Made by a program: the position numbers and the translations under genes
Assembly (NCBI GenBank): GCA_000378025.1
Contig: KB899087.1
Coordinates: forward strand, 4,149,501 to 4,213,500
Origin: Xanthobacteraceae bacterium 501b
GTDB taxonomy: Bacteria; Pseudomonadota; Alphaproteobacteria; Rhizobiales; Xanthobacteraceae
DNA: 64,000 nt
Reading direction: 5' to 3'
Notes under the pieces: model-generated
What the model saw: only the letters and a program-made list of their open reading frames with translations
What the model was told of the DNA's origin: nothing
Databases searched by the model: none
Part shown: piece by piece, positions 7,066 through 18,900 of the stretch
How positions within the stretch are numbered: position 1 is the stretch's first letter
How the letters are laid out: each line of letters starts with the position of its first letter

Positions 7066-10000
7066 TCACGCCGAGGCCGACGTCGCTGCGGTCGCCGGCT
7101 CGGACTCGTCGCGATGGCTGAGCAGCAGGTAGAAGGCGGGCACCACGAACAGGGTGAACAGCGTGCCGATGGACAGGCCGGAGGCGATGACCAGACCCAT
7201 ATTGTAGCGCGAATTGGCGCCCGCCCCGGTGGCGATGATCAGCGGGGTCACGCCCAGCACCATCGCCGCCGTGGTCATCAGGATCGGCCGCAGGCGGATG
7301 GTCGCCGCCTCGATGACCGCCTCGCGCTTGGCGAGCCCCTGCTTGCGCAGCGTGTTGGCCACTTCCACCATCAGGATGCCGTGCTTGCTCACCAGACCCA
7401 TGAGCGTCACCAGGCCCACCTGGGTGTAGATGTTGATGGTGGCGCCGCCAATGCCGAGCCAGATGAAGACCAGCGCGCCGGCGAGCGACATCGGCACCGA
7501 GACCAGGATCACGAGCGGGTCGCGGAAGCTGTTGAACAGCGCCGCCAGCACCAGGAAGATGATGACCAGCGCCAGCGCGAAAGTGGTGACGAAGCCGTTC
7601 GATTCCTGCTCCAGCTGGCGCGAGGAGCCGGCGAAGTCGTAGCTGTAACCCGACGGCAGCGAGCGGGCGGCGATGGCCTCCAGTTCCGCCAGCGCCTCGC
7701 CATCGGACACGCCGGGCATGGCGATGCCGGAAATGGTCGAGGAATTGAGCTGCTGGAAATGGTTCAGCGACTGCGGCACGGTCTTCGTCTCGATCCAGGC
7801 GATGGTCGAAAGCGGGACCGAGGTGCCGTCCGAGGCCTTGATGTAATAGTTCAGCAACTGGTCGGTGTTGAGCCGGTGCTGCTGCTTCACCTGCGGGATG
7901 ACCTTGTAGGACTTGCCGCCGAGATCGAAATAATTGGCGTAGTTGCCGCCCAGCATGGTGGCCATGGCGGCGCCGACATCGCTCATGTTCAGCCCCAGCG
8001 AGGAGACCTTGTCGCGGTCGAAATGGATGGCGGCGTGCGGCTGGTCGATCTTCATGTCGCTGTCGAGAAAGATGAATTTGCCGCTCTTCATCGCCTCGCC
8101 GAGGAAGTTCTGCGAGGCCTCGTAGAGCCGCTCATAGGTGTCGTTGGACTTCAGCACGAACTGGATCGGCAGGCCGCTGCTGCCCGGCAGGGGCGGCAGC
8201 TGGAAGGCGGCGACGCGCACGCCGGCGATCTTGTTGAACTCCTGCTGGATCAGCGGGGCGAGCGCCAGTGCCGAGACGCTGCGCTGGTCCCAGGGCTTGA
8301 GCACCCAGCCGCCGATGACCTGCCCGGGCATGTCGATCTGGAAGACGAGGTCGGTTTCCGGCCGCTTGTCGAGAATGTCGTAAATCTGCTGCACGTAGAA
8401 TTCGCGCTGCTCCAGCGTCGCATTCGGTGCCGCGCTCATCATGGTCAGGATCACCCCCTCATCTTCCGGCGGCGCCAGCTGCGAGGTGGAGTTGGAGTAG
8501 AGCCAGTAGATGCTCGACAGCACCAGCGCGCCGAACAGAATGGTGAGCGGCAGCACGTGCAGCGAGGCGGAGAGCGCGGCGCGGTAGACCCGGGTGACGG
8601 CCTTCATGGCGCCGTCGATGGTGCGGACCATGCGCGCCTCCACCGTGCGCGCGGAGGGGTCGTAGGGCGCCAGCAGATAGGCGCAGCTCATCGGCGACAG
8701 GGTGAGCGCGATGACCGCCGACACCATCACCGCCGCCACCAGGGTGAAGGCGAATTCGGTGAACAGCGAGCCGGTGAGCCCGCCCTGGAAGCCCACCGGC
8801 ACATAGACCGCGATCAGCACCGCCGTCATGGCGATGATCGGCCCGGCCAGCTCCCGCGCCGCGGCGATGGCGGCGTCCACCGGCTTGAGGCCCTGCTCCA
8901 TGTGGCGGTTCACCCCTTCCACCACGATGATGGCGTCGTCCACCACCAGGCCGATGGCGAGCACCAGAGCGAGCAGGGTCAGCAGGTTGATGGAGAAGCC
9001 GAAGGCCAGCATCAGCGCGAAGCTGCCAATCAGCGAGAGCGGAATGGCGACGATGGGAATGAACACCGAGCGCCAGGAGCCGAGGAACACGAAGACGACG
9101 AGGGTGACGATCAGCGCCGCCTCGAACAGCGAGCTGACCACCTCGTGGATCGAGGTGTTGACGAAATCGGTGGCGTCATAGAGCACCGTGCCGGACAGCC
9201 CGGTTGGCAGGTCGGCGAAGATGGTCGGCAGCATCTCCCGCACGCCGGCGACGACGTTCAGCAGATTGGCGGAGGGTGCCACCTGGATGCCGATATAGAC
9301 GGCGGACTTGCCGTCGAAGCTGGTGCGGGAATCGTAGTCGTCGCTGCCCAGCGAGACATTCGCCACGTCCTTCAGGCGGATCACCGCGCCGTCGACATTC
9401 TTGATGATGAGCTCGCGGAACTCCTCCACCGAATGCAGATTGGTGGCGGCGGAGAGCTTCACCTGGATCAGCCGGCCCTTGGTGGTGCCGACGCCGGCGA
9501 TATAGTCGTTGGTCTCCAGCGCGGTCGCGACATCGGTGGCGGTGAGGCCGAGCGAGGCCAGCTTGTCCGGGTCGAGCCAGGCGCGCAGGGCGAAGTTCTT
9601 GCCGCCGAGGATTTCCGCCACCTGCACGCCGGCCACCGCCTGCAGCTTGGGCTGCACCACGCGGGCGACATAGTCGGTCACCTCGTTCTCGGCCAGCACC
9701 GTGCTGGAGAAGGCGATGTACATGGCATCGATGGTGGAGCCGGTCTTCAGCGCGAGGATCGGCTGCTGGGTGCCGTTCGGCAGCTGGTTCAACACCGAGC
9801 TCACCTTGGTGCTGATCTCGGTGAGCGCGTCGCCGGTATTGTAGTTCAGCCTGAGGTTGACGGTGATCGAGCTCACCCCGGTCTGGCTGGACGAGGTCAT
9901 GTAGTCGATGCCGTTGGCCTGGGCGATGACGTTTTCCAGCGGCGAGGTGATGAAGCCTGCGATGATGTCGGAATCGGCACCGGCATAGGTGGTGGTCACC

Positions 10001-10137
10001 GTCACCACGCCGTTCTGCATCTCCGGATATTGCAGGATCGGCAGCGCGAACATGGCGCGCACGCCGATCACCAGGATCAGCGCGCTGACCACCAGCGAGA
10101 GCACCGGGCGGCGGACGAAGATGTCGGTGATGGGCAT
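7066..10137 (-). CDS. RND efflux transporter, inner-membrane permease (HAE-1)
   Basis: A 1023-residue AcrB/MexB-type proton-driven transporter, full length for the family. It starts MPITDIFVRRPVLSLV, the standard first transmembrane helix, has two large periplasmic loops, and carries the conserved GLVVDDAIIVVEGVNRHM segment in TM4 with the paired aspartates needed for proton relay. AGGAG precedes the ATG. It follows the membrane fusion protein gene by 11 bases. Position in the NRPS operon suggests it exports the lipopeptide or protects the producer, but substrate cannot be read from sequence. Confidence 0.95.
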   Translation of the reverse strand: MPITDIFVRRPVLSLVVSALILVIGVRAMFALPILQYPEMQNGVVTVTTTYAGADSDIIAGFITSPLENVIAQANGIDYMTSSSQTGVSSITVNLRLNYNTGDALTEISTKVSSVLNQLPNGTQQPILALKTGSTIDAMYIAFSSTVLAENEVTDYVARVVQPKLQAVAGVQVAEILGGKNFALRAWLDPDKLASLGLTATDVATALETNDYIAGVGTTKGRLIQVKLSAATNLHSVEEFRELIIKNVDGAVIRLKDVANVSLGSDDYDSRTSFDGKSAVYIGIQVAPSANLLNVVAGVREMLPTIFADLPTGLSGTVLYDATDFVNTSIHEVVSSLFEAALIVTLVVFVFLGSWRSVFIPIVAIPLSLIGSFALMLAFGFSINLLTLLALVLAIGLVVDDAIIVVEGVNRHMEQGLKPVDAAIAAARELAGPIIAMTAVLIAVYVPVGFQGGLTGSLFTEFAFTLVAAVMVSAVIALTLSPMSCAYLLAPYDPSARTVEARMVRTIDGAMKAVTRVYRAALSASLHVLPLTILFGALVLSSIYWLYSNSTSQLAPPEDEGVILTMMSAAPNATLEQREFYVQQIYDILDKRPETDLVFQIDMPGQVIGGWVLKPWDQRSVSALALAPLIQQEFNKIAGVRVAAFQLPPLPGSSGLPIQFVLKSNDTYERLYEASQNFLGEAMKSGKFIFLDSDMKIDQPHAAIHFDRDKVSSLGLNMSDVGAAMATMLGGNYANYFDLGGKSYKVIPQVKQQHRLNTDQLLNYYIKASDGTSVPLSTIAWIETKTVPQSLNHFQQLNSSTISGIAMPGVSDGEALAELEAIAARSLPSGYSYDFAGSSRQLEQESNGFVTTFALALVIIFLVLAALFNSFRDPLVILVSVPMSLAGALVFIWLGIGGATINIYTQVGLVTLMGLVSKHGILMVEVANTLRKQGLAKREAVIEAATIRLRPILMTTAAMVLGVTPLIIATGAGANSRYNMGLVIASGLSIGTLFTLFVVPAFYLLLSHRDESEPATAATSASA

Positions 10138-10148
10138 GGCCGCTCCTG

Positions 10149-11261
10149 TCAGTCCGACACGTTCGGATCAAGCTCGACCTTGGGAATGTGGCTGTTGTCG
10201 ACTACGGCGGGGGTGCCGTTGCGCAGCTTGATCTGGCCGGCCACCACCACTGTCTCGCCCTCGCTCAGCCCGGAGGTGACGGCGATGAAGTCGCCGCGCG
10301 CCTGCCCCAGCTTGACGAAGGTCTCGCGCGCCACCAGCCCCTTGCCGTCGGCGGTCTTCTCCAGCACGAACACGGTCGAGCCATAGGGGTTGGCGACGAT
10401 GGCGGTCTGCGGCAGGGTGACGAAACGCTCGGCGGCGCCGACGTCGAGGGCCACCTTGGCGAACATGCCCGGCACCAGCTTGCCATCCGGGTTCTTCAGC
10501 GTCGCCCGCACCTTGACGTTGCGGCTGCCGCTTTCGACCTTCGCATTGATGGCGCTTACCGTGCCGGGGAAGCTCTCGCCGGGATACGCATCCACGGTCA
10601 CCTTCACCGGCTCGCCCACCTTCAGCTGCCCGAAGAACTTCTGCGGCACGAAGAAATCGGCGAAGAGCGGGTCGAGCGCCTGCAGGGTGACGATGGTGGT
10701 GCCGGCGCTCAGATACTGGCCGAGATCGACATTGCGAATGCCCAGCCGTCCCGTGAACGGCGCCTTGAGCGCGTAGTAGGAGACCAGTGCCTCCTGCTGC
10801 TTCACCAGCGCCTGCGAGTTTTTCAGATTGGCCTCGTCGGTATCGACCGTGGCCTGGCTCACCGCCTTGATCTTCAGCTGCTCGGTATCGCGCTTCAGGA
10901 TGATGGCGTTGAGCTCCGCGGTGGCCTTGAGAGAGGCGAGCTTGGCGACCTGGTCCTCGGCGACCAGCTGCAGCAGCGGCGTGCCGGCCTTCACCGTCTG
11001 CCCGGACTCGAAGGCGAGCGATTCCACGACGCCGGAGACCTGGAGCGACAGATCGGCGCCTTCGGAGGCCCGCAGATCGCCCACCAGTTCCATGGTCGGC
11101 TGCCAGGTCTGCATCTGCGCCGGCTGCGCTGCCACGGTCTGCGCCGGGGCGCCGCCATGGGCCGGGGCGCCTGCCGGGGACATGCGCTCCTTCACGACAT
11201 AAAAGGCCCCGCCGGCAAGGGCGGCGACGGCCAGCCACAAGATGACACGCGGTTTGCTCAC
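10149..11261 (-). CDS. RND efflux periplasmic adaptor (membrane fusion protein)
   Basis: A 370-residue AcrA/HlyD-type adaptor. The start is the GTG at 11261, whose TGA-overlap with the TolC stop and the AAGGAGAAA site seven bases upstream fix it; longer starts run through the TolC gene. An N-terminal anchor (VILWLAVAALAGGAFYVV) is followed by a lipoyl/barrel-sandwich half site, a coiled-coil hairpin (about residues 100-170), FTGRLGIRNVDLGQYLSAG, and a beta-barrel. It bridges the inner-membrane RND pump and the outer-membrane channel. Confidence 0.93.
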   Translation of the reverse strand: MSKPRVILWLAVAALAGGAFYVVKERMSPAGAPAHGGAPAQTVAAQPAQMQTWQPTMELVGDLRASEGADLSLQVSGVVESLAFESGQTVKAGTPLLQLVAEDQVAKLASLKATAELNAIILKRDTEQLKIKAVSQATVDTDEANLKNSQALVKQQEALVSYYALKAPFTGRLGIRNVDLGQYLSAGTTIVTLQALDPLFADFFVPQKFFGQLKVGEPVKVTVDAYPGESFPGTVSAINAKVESGSRNVKVRATLKNPDGKLVPGMFAKVALDVGAAERFVTLPQTAIVANPYGSTVFVLEKTADGKGLVARETFVKLGQARGDFIAVTSGLSEGETVVVAGQIKLRNGTPAVVDNSHIPKVELDPNVSD

Positions 11262-12919
11262 CGGGATTTCTCCTTGCCAGTGCCGGGCTCGGGCGTGGGC
11301 GGCAGGTCGGGCAGGCCCGGCCGGGTGGCGGCGAGGGCGGGCCCGTCCGGCCCCTCGAAATAGCCGCCATTGCGAATGGCGGCGTCGCTGGTTTCGTCGA
11401 CGCGGTTCCACCAGCCACCGCCCAGCGCCTGGAACAGCGCCACGGTATCGCTGTAGCGCATGGCCTGGGCCTGGATGCGGGCGATGACGGCGTTCTGATA
11501 GGCCTGCTGCGCCTCGATGACGATGGCGTAGCCGATGGCGCCGACCTTGAACTGTTCCTGCGCCATCTTCAGGCTGTCCAGCGCCGATTGTTCCGCCAGA
11601 GCCTGCGCACGCAGGGTGCCGGCGTCGTACTGCACGGCGCGCAGCGCGTCCGCCACATTCTGGAAGGCGGTGAGCACGGTGCTCTGGTACAGCGCATAGT
11701 CCTGCTCGAACGCGGCGACGCTGGCTTCCTTGGTGCGGTAGAGCTGGGCGCCGTCCATCAGTGTCTGCGCGATGCTGGCGGCGGCGGTCCAGGCGAGGCC
11801 CTGCGGCGTGAACAGCTGGCCGACGGTCAGCGCCTGCGAGCTCACCGACGGGGTGAGGGTGAATTGCGGCAGCAGGTTCGCCGTGTTGACGCCCACCGTC
11901 GCCGCCGCCTGGTGCAGCGTCGCCTCGGCCAGACGGATATCGGGACGCTGGCGCACGAGCTGCGAGGGCAGGCTCACCGGCAGTTTGCGGGGCAGGCGCA
12001 GGCTTCTGAGATCCACGCTCTCGCCGCGATCCTCACTGGGCAGGCGGCCGAGATAGGCCATGAGCTGGTTGCGGCCCTGGGCCAGCTGCTTCTGCAGCGG
12101 TGGCAGGGTCGCCTGGGTCTGCGCCAGCGTCGTCTGCTGCGCCAGCACGTCGGCCTGCGATACCGCGCCGACCTCGAACTGGCGCTGGACGCGGAGCAGC
12201 TGGTCGGTTTCCGCCGTCACGATTGCCTGGGTGGCGGCGATCTGCGCGCGCAGCGAGGCGTCGGTGATCGCTGAGGTGACGACATTGGCGGTGAGGGAGA
12301 GATAGGTCGCCTCCATCTCGAACCGTTGGTACTGCGCCTGCGCCTCGGCCGATTCCACCTGCCGGCGAATGCCGCCGAACACATCGAGCGTGTAGGAGAC
12401 GTTCACCGTCGTCTCGTAGAGATTGTAGAGCGTTGGGGCGCCCGTTGTTCCGCCGGAGGCGGCGGTGATCTGTTCGCGCGTGGCCGAGACGTTGCCACTC
12501 ACCTGCGGCACGAACTGACCCCGCACCTGCAGCGTCGTCTCCCGGGCCGAGCGCAGGGCATATTGCGCCGCCCGCACATCCGGATGGTTGCGCACGGCCT
12601 CCTCGACGAAGGCGTTGATCTGCGGCGAGTTGAACTCCCGCCACCATTGCCCGCCCACATCAAGCGCTTCGACGAAATTCTGCTGCGCGCCGCCGACGAC
12701 ATCGGTCGCCATCGCTGGCCGCAGCCGGGTCTCGACGGTGTAGCCGCTCACGTCAGGCGCCGGCGGGGCCTGGAAGTTGGGCCCCACCATGCAGCCCGCC
12801 AGCAGCAGCGGAGCGGCAATGGCGCTCAGCCGCCCCGCGAGCACTGCGGCGGCAGCCGGGCGCGCATGGCGGGGACCATGTGGCTTTGTCTGTCGCGTGC
12901 GAATCGGGGGGGCGCCCAT
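11258..12919 (-). CDS. TolC/NodT-family outer-membrane efflux lipoprotein
   Basis: A 553-residue outer-membrane factor. The N terminus has a basic leader and lipobox LLAGC (Cys at about residue 42), so the mature protein should be lipid-anchored, as in NodT/OprM relatives. Two repeated helical halves contain the usual ALRSARETTLQVRGQFVPQ and TLHQAAATVGVNTANLLPQF segments. The leader before the lipobox is rather long (41 residues); a shorter internal start is possible. The gene begins nine bases after the NRPS stop, so it belongs to the same transcript. Confidence 0.92.
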   Translation of the reverse strand: MGAPPIRTRQTKPHGPRHARPAAAAVLAGRLSAIAAPLLLAGCMVGPNFQAPPAPDVSGYTVETRLRPAMATDVVGGAQQNFVEALDVGGQWWREFNSPQINAFVEEAVRNHPDVRAAQYALRSARETTLQVRGQFVPQVSGNVSATREQITAASGGTTGAPTLYNLYETTVNVSYTLDVFGGIRRQVESAEAQAQYQRFEMEATYLSLTANVVTSAITDASLRAQIAATQAIVTAETDQLLRVQRQFEVGAVSQADVLAQQTTLAQTQATLPPLQKQLAQGRNQLMAYLGRLPSEDRGESVDLRSLRLPRKLPVSLPSQLVRQRPDIRLAEATLHQAAATVGVNTANLLPQFTLTPSVSSQALTVGQLFTPQGLAWTAAASIAQTLMDGAQLYRTKEASVAAFEQDYALYQSTVLTAFQNVADALRAVQYDAGTLRAQALAEQSALDSLKMAQEQFKVGAIGYAIVIEAQQAYQNAVIARIQAQAMRYSDTVALFQALGGGWWNRVDETSDAAIRNGGYFEGPDGPALAATRPGLPDLPPTPEPGTGKEKSR

Positions 12920-12928
12920 GGCGTTATT

Positions 12929-15900
12929 CTACCTGCGCGCCGGGCAAGGCACGTCGAGAAAAGCGGCGATGGCCGCCGCTGCCTGCGCCGCCCCCTCACC
13001 CGAGAGCATGGATACATGGTCGCCGGCAACCGTGTTCACGCCGAGGAGGCGATCATTGAGGCGCGACCAGCCCATGTCGGGCGTTGCGAGGATCGCCCGG
13101 TCGGCCTCGCTGAGATCGCCCTGGTGCAGGCTGGCGGCCCGCACCAGGCACAGCGGCAGGTTGCGCGGCGCCCCCACAGCGGGGGCATAGGCGAGGAATG
13201 CCTCATAGAGGGCGCGGCTGGCGCGATAGGCCCGGCCAAGCCAGGCGACATTGGATTCCGGGGCGATCAGCCCGGCCTCGCGCATCCGCGCCCAGGCGAG
13301 GGCAAAGCGGGCCGCCTCGTCGAGCGGCAGCAACTCGTCGACGTCGAGATCGAGCGGGGTGCGGTGGTGGCGGGCCCGCACATCGGCCATCCGCAGCAGC
13401 CAGTGCGCCTGTGCGTGTTCCGGGTCCGGCGGCAGCACGGAGCGGCTGCCGAGCGGGGCGGGGGTGTCAATGATGACGAGCCGCTCGGGCGGGGTGCCGC
13501 GCGCGCTCAGCTGGCAGGCCATCTCATAGGCGACGATGCCGCCGAAGGAATAGCCGCCGAGCAAGCGCGGGGCCGGTACACCCCGGCGGGCCAGCGCGGC
13601 AAGGTTAGCCTCCGCCAGCGCCGCGACGCTTGCCGGTGCCTCCTGTCCTGGCTCCAGCCCCGGCGCCTGAACCGCCCAGAAGCCGGTTTCGGGCGGGAAG
13701 GCGCGGGCGAGTTCGAGGAACGCGCTGACATCGCCGGCGATAGGATGGACGCAGATGAAGGGCTCGCCGCCCCCGCCGGTGAGCGGTACCACCGCGTCCC
13801 ATACCGGTTGCGAAGGGCCTGCACGCGACAGGGCGCGGGCCAGCGCGGCGGCGCTGCGATGCTCGATCAGCGCCGTGACCGGCACCGGGCGGCGAAGGCG
13901 CTCGGAGAGGCGCGCGGCCACGGTCGCAAGACCGAGCGAGGTCAGCCCGGCATCGAGCACGTCCTCGGTGAGGCCCAGGCGACGGCCGAGAATCGCCGAG
14001 AGCACGTCGAGCGCCGCTGCCTCCGTGGCGTTGGCGGGAATAGGCGCGGGCGCCTGCCGCTCCGCCTCCGCACGCGCCGCCGGCGCACCGTGCTCCGCCG
14101 CGCTGGCAACCGGGGCGGCGGCGGGGAGCGGCACCAGTGCGACCGTTTGCTCGATGGCGCCGGGAAGGGCGGCGAACAGCGCGGCAAACTCAGCAATCAT
14201 CGCCTCGCCGAGGGCTTCGGCGGTGCCGTCCGTGTCCGGCAGCACCAGCGACAGGCCGACGCGCTCGCCCGGGATGACCACGCCGGTGAGGCTGTAGGCG
14301 GATTTCAGCGCGTTGTGCACGCTCTCCACTCGCAGCCCGCCGGCGCCGGTCCAGGCGTCGGAGCCCGCCGGCATGTTCTCCACCACCAGCAGCGTGTCGA
14401 ATAGCGAGGAGGCGCGGTTGCCAAGGCCCGCGGCTTCCGTCACTTCCATCAGCGACAGCTGCGCCTGCGACTGCAGGGCGACGATCTGGCGCTGCATCTC
14501 CTGCGCGAGAGCAAGCAGCGGGCTTGAGGGCGCGAAGCGCAGGCGCACCGGCAGATTGTTGATGAACAGGCCTACCATCTGCTCGACGCCGGGCACCTGT
14601 GGCGGCCGGCCGGAAACGGTGGTGCAGAAGACCGTGTCGTCGACACCGCGCCGCACGCCCGTCCAAAGCCCCCAGGCCAGATGCGCCAGCGCGGCGATGG
14701 TGAGGCCGCGCCGGCGCGAGAGATCGCTCAGGGCCTTGCTCTGTGCCACCGAGAGCTGGCGGCGGACGGTCACATAGGCCGCCGCGCCGTGGCCACCCGC
14801 AAGCAGCGCCGGCTGGGCCGGCGCGCCGGCGAGAAGCGGGACGAAGGCGGCGCGCAGGCCGGCCCGCTCGAGGGTGGTGGTCCAGGCGATGAAATCGCGA
14901 AAACGGGCGGGCGGCGGCAGCGCCGGCGAAACGCCGCGCCGGAAGGCCTCATAGGCAGCGCGCGCCTCGCGCTCCAGCTGGGCGAGGCACCAGCCATCCG
15001 CCAGCATGTGGTGGAAGCTGGCGATGAGATAGGCCTCGCTCGCGCTCACCCGGATCAGGATCAGCCGGGCGAGCGGGCCGGCCTCCAGGTCGAAGCCCTC
15101 CCTACGGTCTTCCGCCAGCCGCTGTTCCAGCCGCTCGGCGCTGAAGCCCGGCCAGGTTTCCAGCTCCACCGGCGGGCGGGCGTTGCGGCGGACCAGCTGC
15201 AGCGGGCGCTCCAGCCCGCGCCAGCGGAACACCGTCCGCAGCACCGGGTGGCGCTCGAACACCAGCGCCCACGCCTTGCGCAGCGCGGCCACGTCGAGCG
15301 TGCCGCTGAAGCGCATGCAGCTCTGCTCGAAATTCACCGCCGAGCCCTGCCGGCTCAGCGAATGCAGCAGCATCGCCTCCTGCATGGGCGAGAGCGGGTA
15401 GATGTCCTCGATATCGCCGCCGCTTCCGGCCACTTCGTCCAGCGACGCCGCATCAAGGCCGGCGAGCGGGAAGTCGCCCGGGGTCAGCAGAGGTGCCGTC
15501 TGGTGCGGCGCCCATTGCGCGATGGCACCCAGGGCCTGCGCGATTGCCTCCAGCCGCGCCTGCGCCGCCGGGGCAGGCGCGGCCTGCGACCAGCCGAGCG
15601 CGAGGCGTCCGCCGCTCACCCGCACGGTGAGGCTGGCGCGTACCGAGGCCGGGACGTTCGGCGTGTGGGGATGCAGGCGGATCGCCGGGTCGTGGGCCGG
15701 GGCCGGCAGCAAGGCGAGGCCGATCGTGGGCGGCGCCAGACGAAAGGCCGAGCGCACGGCGCTGAAGGCGAGGCCGAGCGGCTCGGCGCGCTGGCGGGCC
15801 GACTTGGCCTCGCGCAGCCGCAGATCGAGCGGGCGGTCCGGTGGGCACGCCTGCAGCGGCAGGAGCGTATCGAGATTGGCGACGAGGCCGGCGGCTTCCG

Positions 15901-18900
15901 GCGCCCCGGCGGGCAGGGTGCGGCGGCCATCCACCAGCTCGATGGCGGGCGCGCCGCCCAGCGCCTCGCCCAGCGCCACCAGAAGCGCGTCGAGCAGCGA
16001 CACCCCGAGCCGGCCCGGCAGGTCCTCCAGCAGCACGCGCGAGGTGCCGGCGTCGAGCACAAGCTCTGCCCCGGCAAAGGTGGCGGCGGTGGCGGCGAAG
16101 CCCTCCGGCGGGGCCTCGGCCTGCGCGGTCTCGCAGGCGATCGCCGCTTCGCGCACATGGGGGCTGGCGGCGTGGCTGGCGAGCCAGGCCAGCCAATGGG
16201 AGAAGCTCAGCGAGGGGGCCGGCTGCCGGGCGCTGTCCGGCCCTGCCGCCAGCGCGGCCTCCAGCTCGGTGGCGAGCAGCAGCAAGGCGCGGTCGTCGGC
16301 CACCGCCTCGTGCAGCGCCAGCACCACGGTGGAGCCAGCCCCCGAGGGGGCTTCCTGCTTCACCAGCGTCGCGGCGATGGTGACGCCCGCCGCGAGATCG
16401 ATGCCGCGCGCCAGCCGGGCGCCGTGTTCGTTGATCCAGCCGTCGAGGTCGTCGAGCGTGCCCGCGGCCACGTCGACGAAGCGCACCGGCACGGCGGGGA
16501 GGAAATCCGAGACGGCGAGAGAGCGTCCGCTCGCATCCTCCACCCGAATAAGGCGCAGCGCGTCGTGCCGCTCGGCGAGGCGCTGGATGGCATAGCCGAG
16601 ATCCACCGCCGAAACCGTCGCGGCGACCGTGACGCTGACGAAGCGGCAGGGATTGCGGGGGTCGCAGGCGGCGGCGATCAGCTCCGCCCCGTAGCGGGCA
16701 CCGTGGCCCTGCGCCTGCACCGCCCGCTTGCGGCGCAGCGCGATGGCGGCGAGGCCCTCGATGGTCGGCTGGTCGAAAACGTCCTTCAGCTCGATGTCGA
16801 GCCCGGCTTCAAAAGCCCGCGCCACCAGCCGGATGGTAAGGATGGAATCGCCGCCGACATGGAAGAAATTGTCCTGGATCCCCACAAGCGGTCGGCTTCC
16901 GGCACCGCTGCCGAGCAGATCGCCCCAGATGCGGGCCAATATCCTCTCTTCCGGCGTGCGCGGTTCCAGCGGCGGCTCGGCCGGGGTATCGATTAGTTCC
17001 GCCGGCGGCAAGGAGCGGGCGTCGATCTTGCCATTGGCGTTCAGCGGCAGCTTCTCGAGCACCATGAAGGCGTGCGGCAGCATCTGCCGGGGCAGGCGCG
17101 CCTCCAGATGCGCGCGCAGTTCCCCCGCGGTAAGCGTCTGGCCCGGCTTTGGCGCGACATAGGCGAGCAGGTCGCGCTCGCCGCTTGGCCGGCGGGGGGC
17201 GAGAACGGCCGCGCCGCCGACTGCCGGGTGCAGCGCCAGCACCGCCTCGATTTCGCCGAGCTCGATGCGGAAGCCGCGGACCTTCACCTGCTTGTCGGCG
17301 CGGCCGAGGAAGACGATGTTGCCGTCCGCCCGCCAGCGGCCGAGGTCGCCGGTGCGGTACATGCGCGCCCCGGGCGCGCCGGCGAACGGGTCCGGGCGGA
17401 AGCGCTCGGCGGTCAGCGCGGCATCGCCGGCATAGAAGAGCGCAAGGCCGTCGCCGCCCAGCCAGATATCGCCCACCAGGCCCGGCGGCAGCGGCCGGCC
17501 CGTGGGGTCCAGCACATAGGCGGTGCTGTTGGAGATCGGCATGCCGATGGGGATGCTGAGCTCGTCTTCGGCGAGGCCGGCAATGTCGAACAGTGTGCTG
17601 AAGGTGGTGTTCTCGGTCGGGCCATAGCCATTGAGCAGCACCAGCCCCTGGTCGCGGCCCGCCGCCAGCACCGCCCGCGCCGCCACCGGATTGACCACGT
17701 CGCCGCCTGTTATGACCACGCGCTCGCCGGCGAAGGCGGCGGGGTCGAGCGCGGCGATCTGCTGGAACAGGCCGGCCGTGACCCAGAGCAGCGAGACGCG
17801 CGCCTCGGCCAGGAACAGGCGCAGCGCGCGCGGGTCCATCACCACGGTGCGGTCCACCGGCAGCAGCGTGCCGCCATTGAGCAGGGGCAGCCAGATTTCC
17901 AGCGTCGAGGCGTCGAAGGCGGGGTTGGAATAGACGGCGGCGCGCAGCCCAGGCGCCGCCAGCCCACGCGCCCGTGCCAGCCGCACGATGGCGCGGTGCG
18001 GCACACACACGCCCTTGGGGGCGCCGGTGGAGCCGGAAGTGAACATCACGTAGGCTGGGCTCTGCGCGCTCACGACGAACCCGGGGTGCGGCGCGGCGGT
18101 CTCGGCCTCGACCACGAGCTGCGCCCAGTCGAGCGTGGCGCAGCCGGCTGTGGCCAGCGTGTGATCGAGCACCACGGCGTGCCGGGCCCCGGTGATACGG
18201 GCGCGCTGGTCGCGCTGTTCGGCCGGAAAGGTCGGGTCAACCGGGGCATGGGCGGCACCGAGCGTCAGCACCGCCAGCTGCGCCTCGATAAGCGCCGCCG
18301 AGACGGGCAGGGCGAGAAGGGCGACGTCGCCCTGGCCCAGCCCACGGGCGGCAAGGACGCTCGCCAGACGGCGCACCCGCGCGGCGAGTTCCCCATAACT
18401 CAGCGCGACGCCGTTCTCCTCGATGGCGGGAGCGTGGGGATGGCGCTCGGCCTCGCGGAAGAACAGATCGATGGCGCTGGCCTCGCGCTCATAGGCAAGG
18501 GCGGTGGCGTTGAAGCGCGCCACCAGTGCCGCGCCATCCGCCGGCGCCAGCAGCGGAACCTCCAGCACCGCCTGGTCCGGCTCCCCGGCCAGCGCCTGCG
18601 CGAGACGGCCGAAGCCGTTCAGCACCGCCGCGATGGTCTGCGCCTCGAACAGGCTGGCATCGTAGCGGCACCACAGGCGCAGCCCGTCCTCGCCGCTCGC
18701 ATAGACCACGGACAGATCGGCCTTCGCCTCCTGGTCGAGCTGCTCGGGCAGCCGCTCGAAAACCGTGCCGTCGCGGGCGATGAGCGGGGCGGAAGGTGGC
18801 TGCGCCGCGCCGAACAGCACCTGCAGGAACGGCGCTGCCTCGCCGCGCCGCTCGACGCCGCTTGCCTCGACGATGCGCTCGAAGGGCAGGTCGCGATGCG

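Noticed and set aside
6352..10386. A 1344-codon open frame on the + strand opposite the RND pump
   Set aside because: It is antisense to well-conserved RND and MFP genes, rich in His/Arg/Gly low-complexity, and typical of spurious frames in high-GC DNA.
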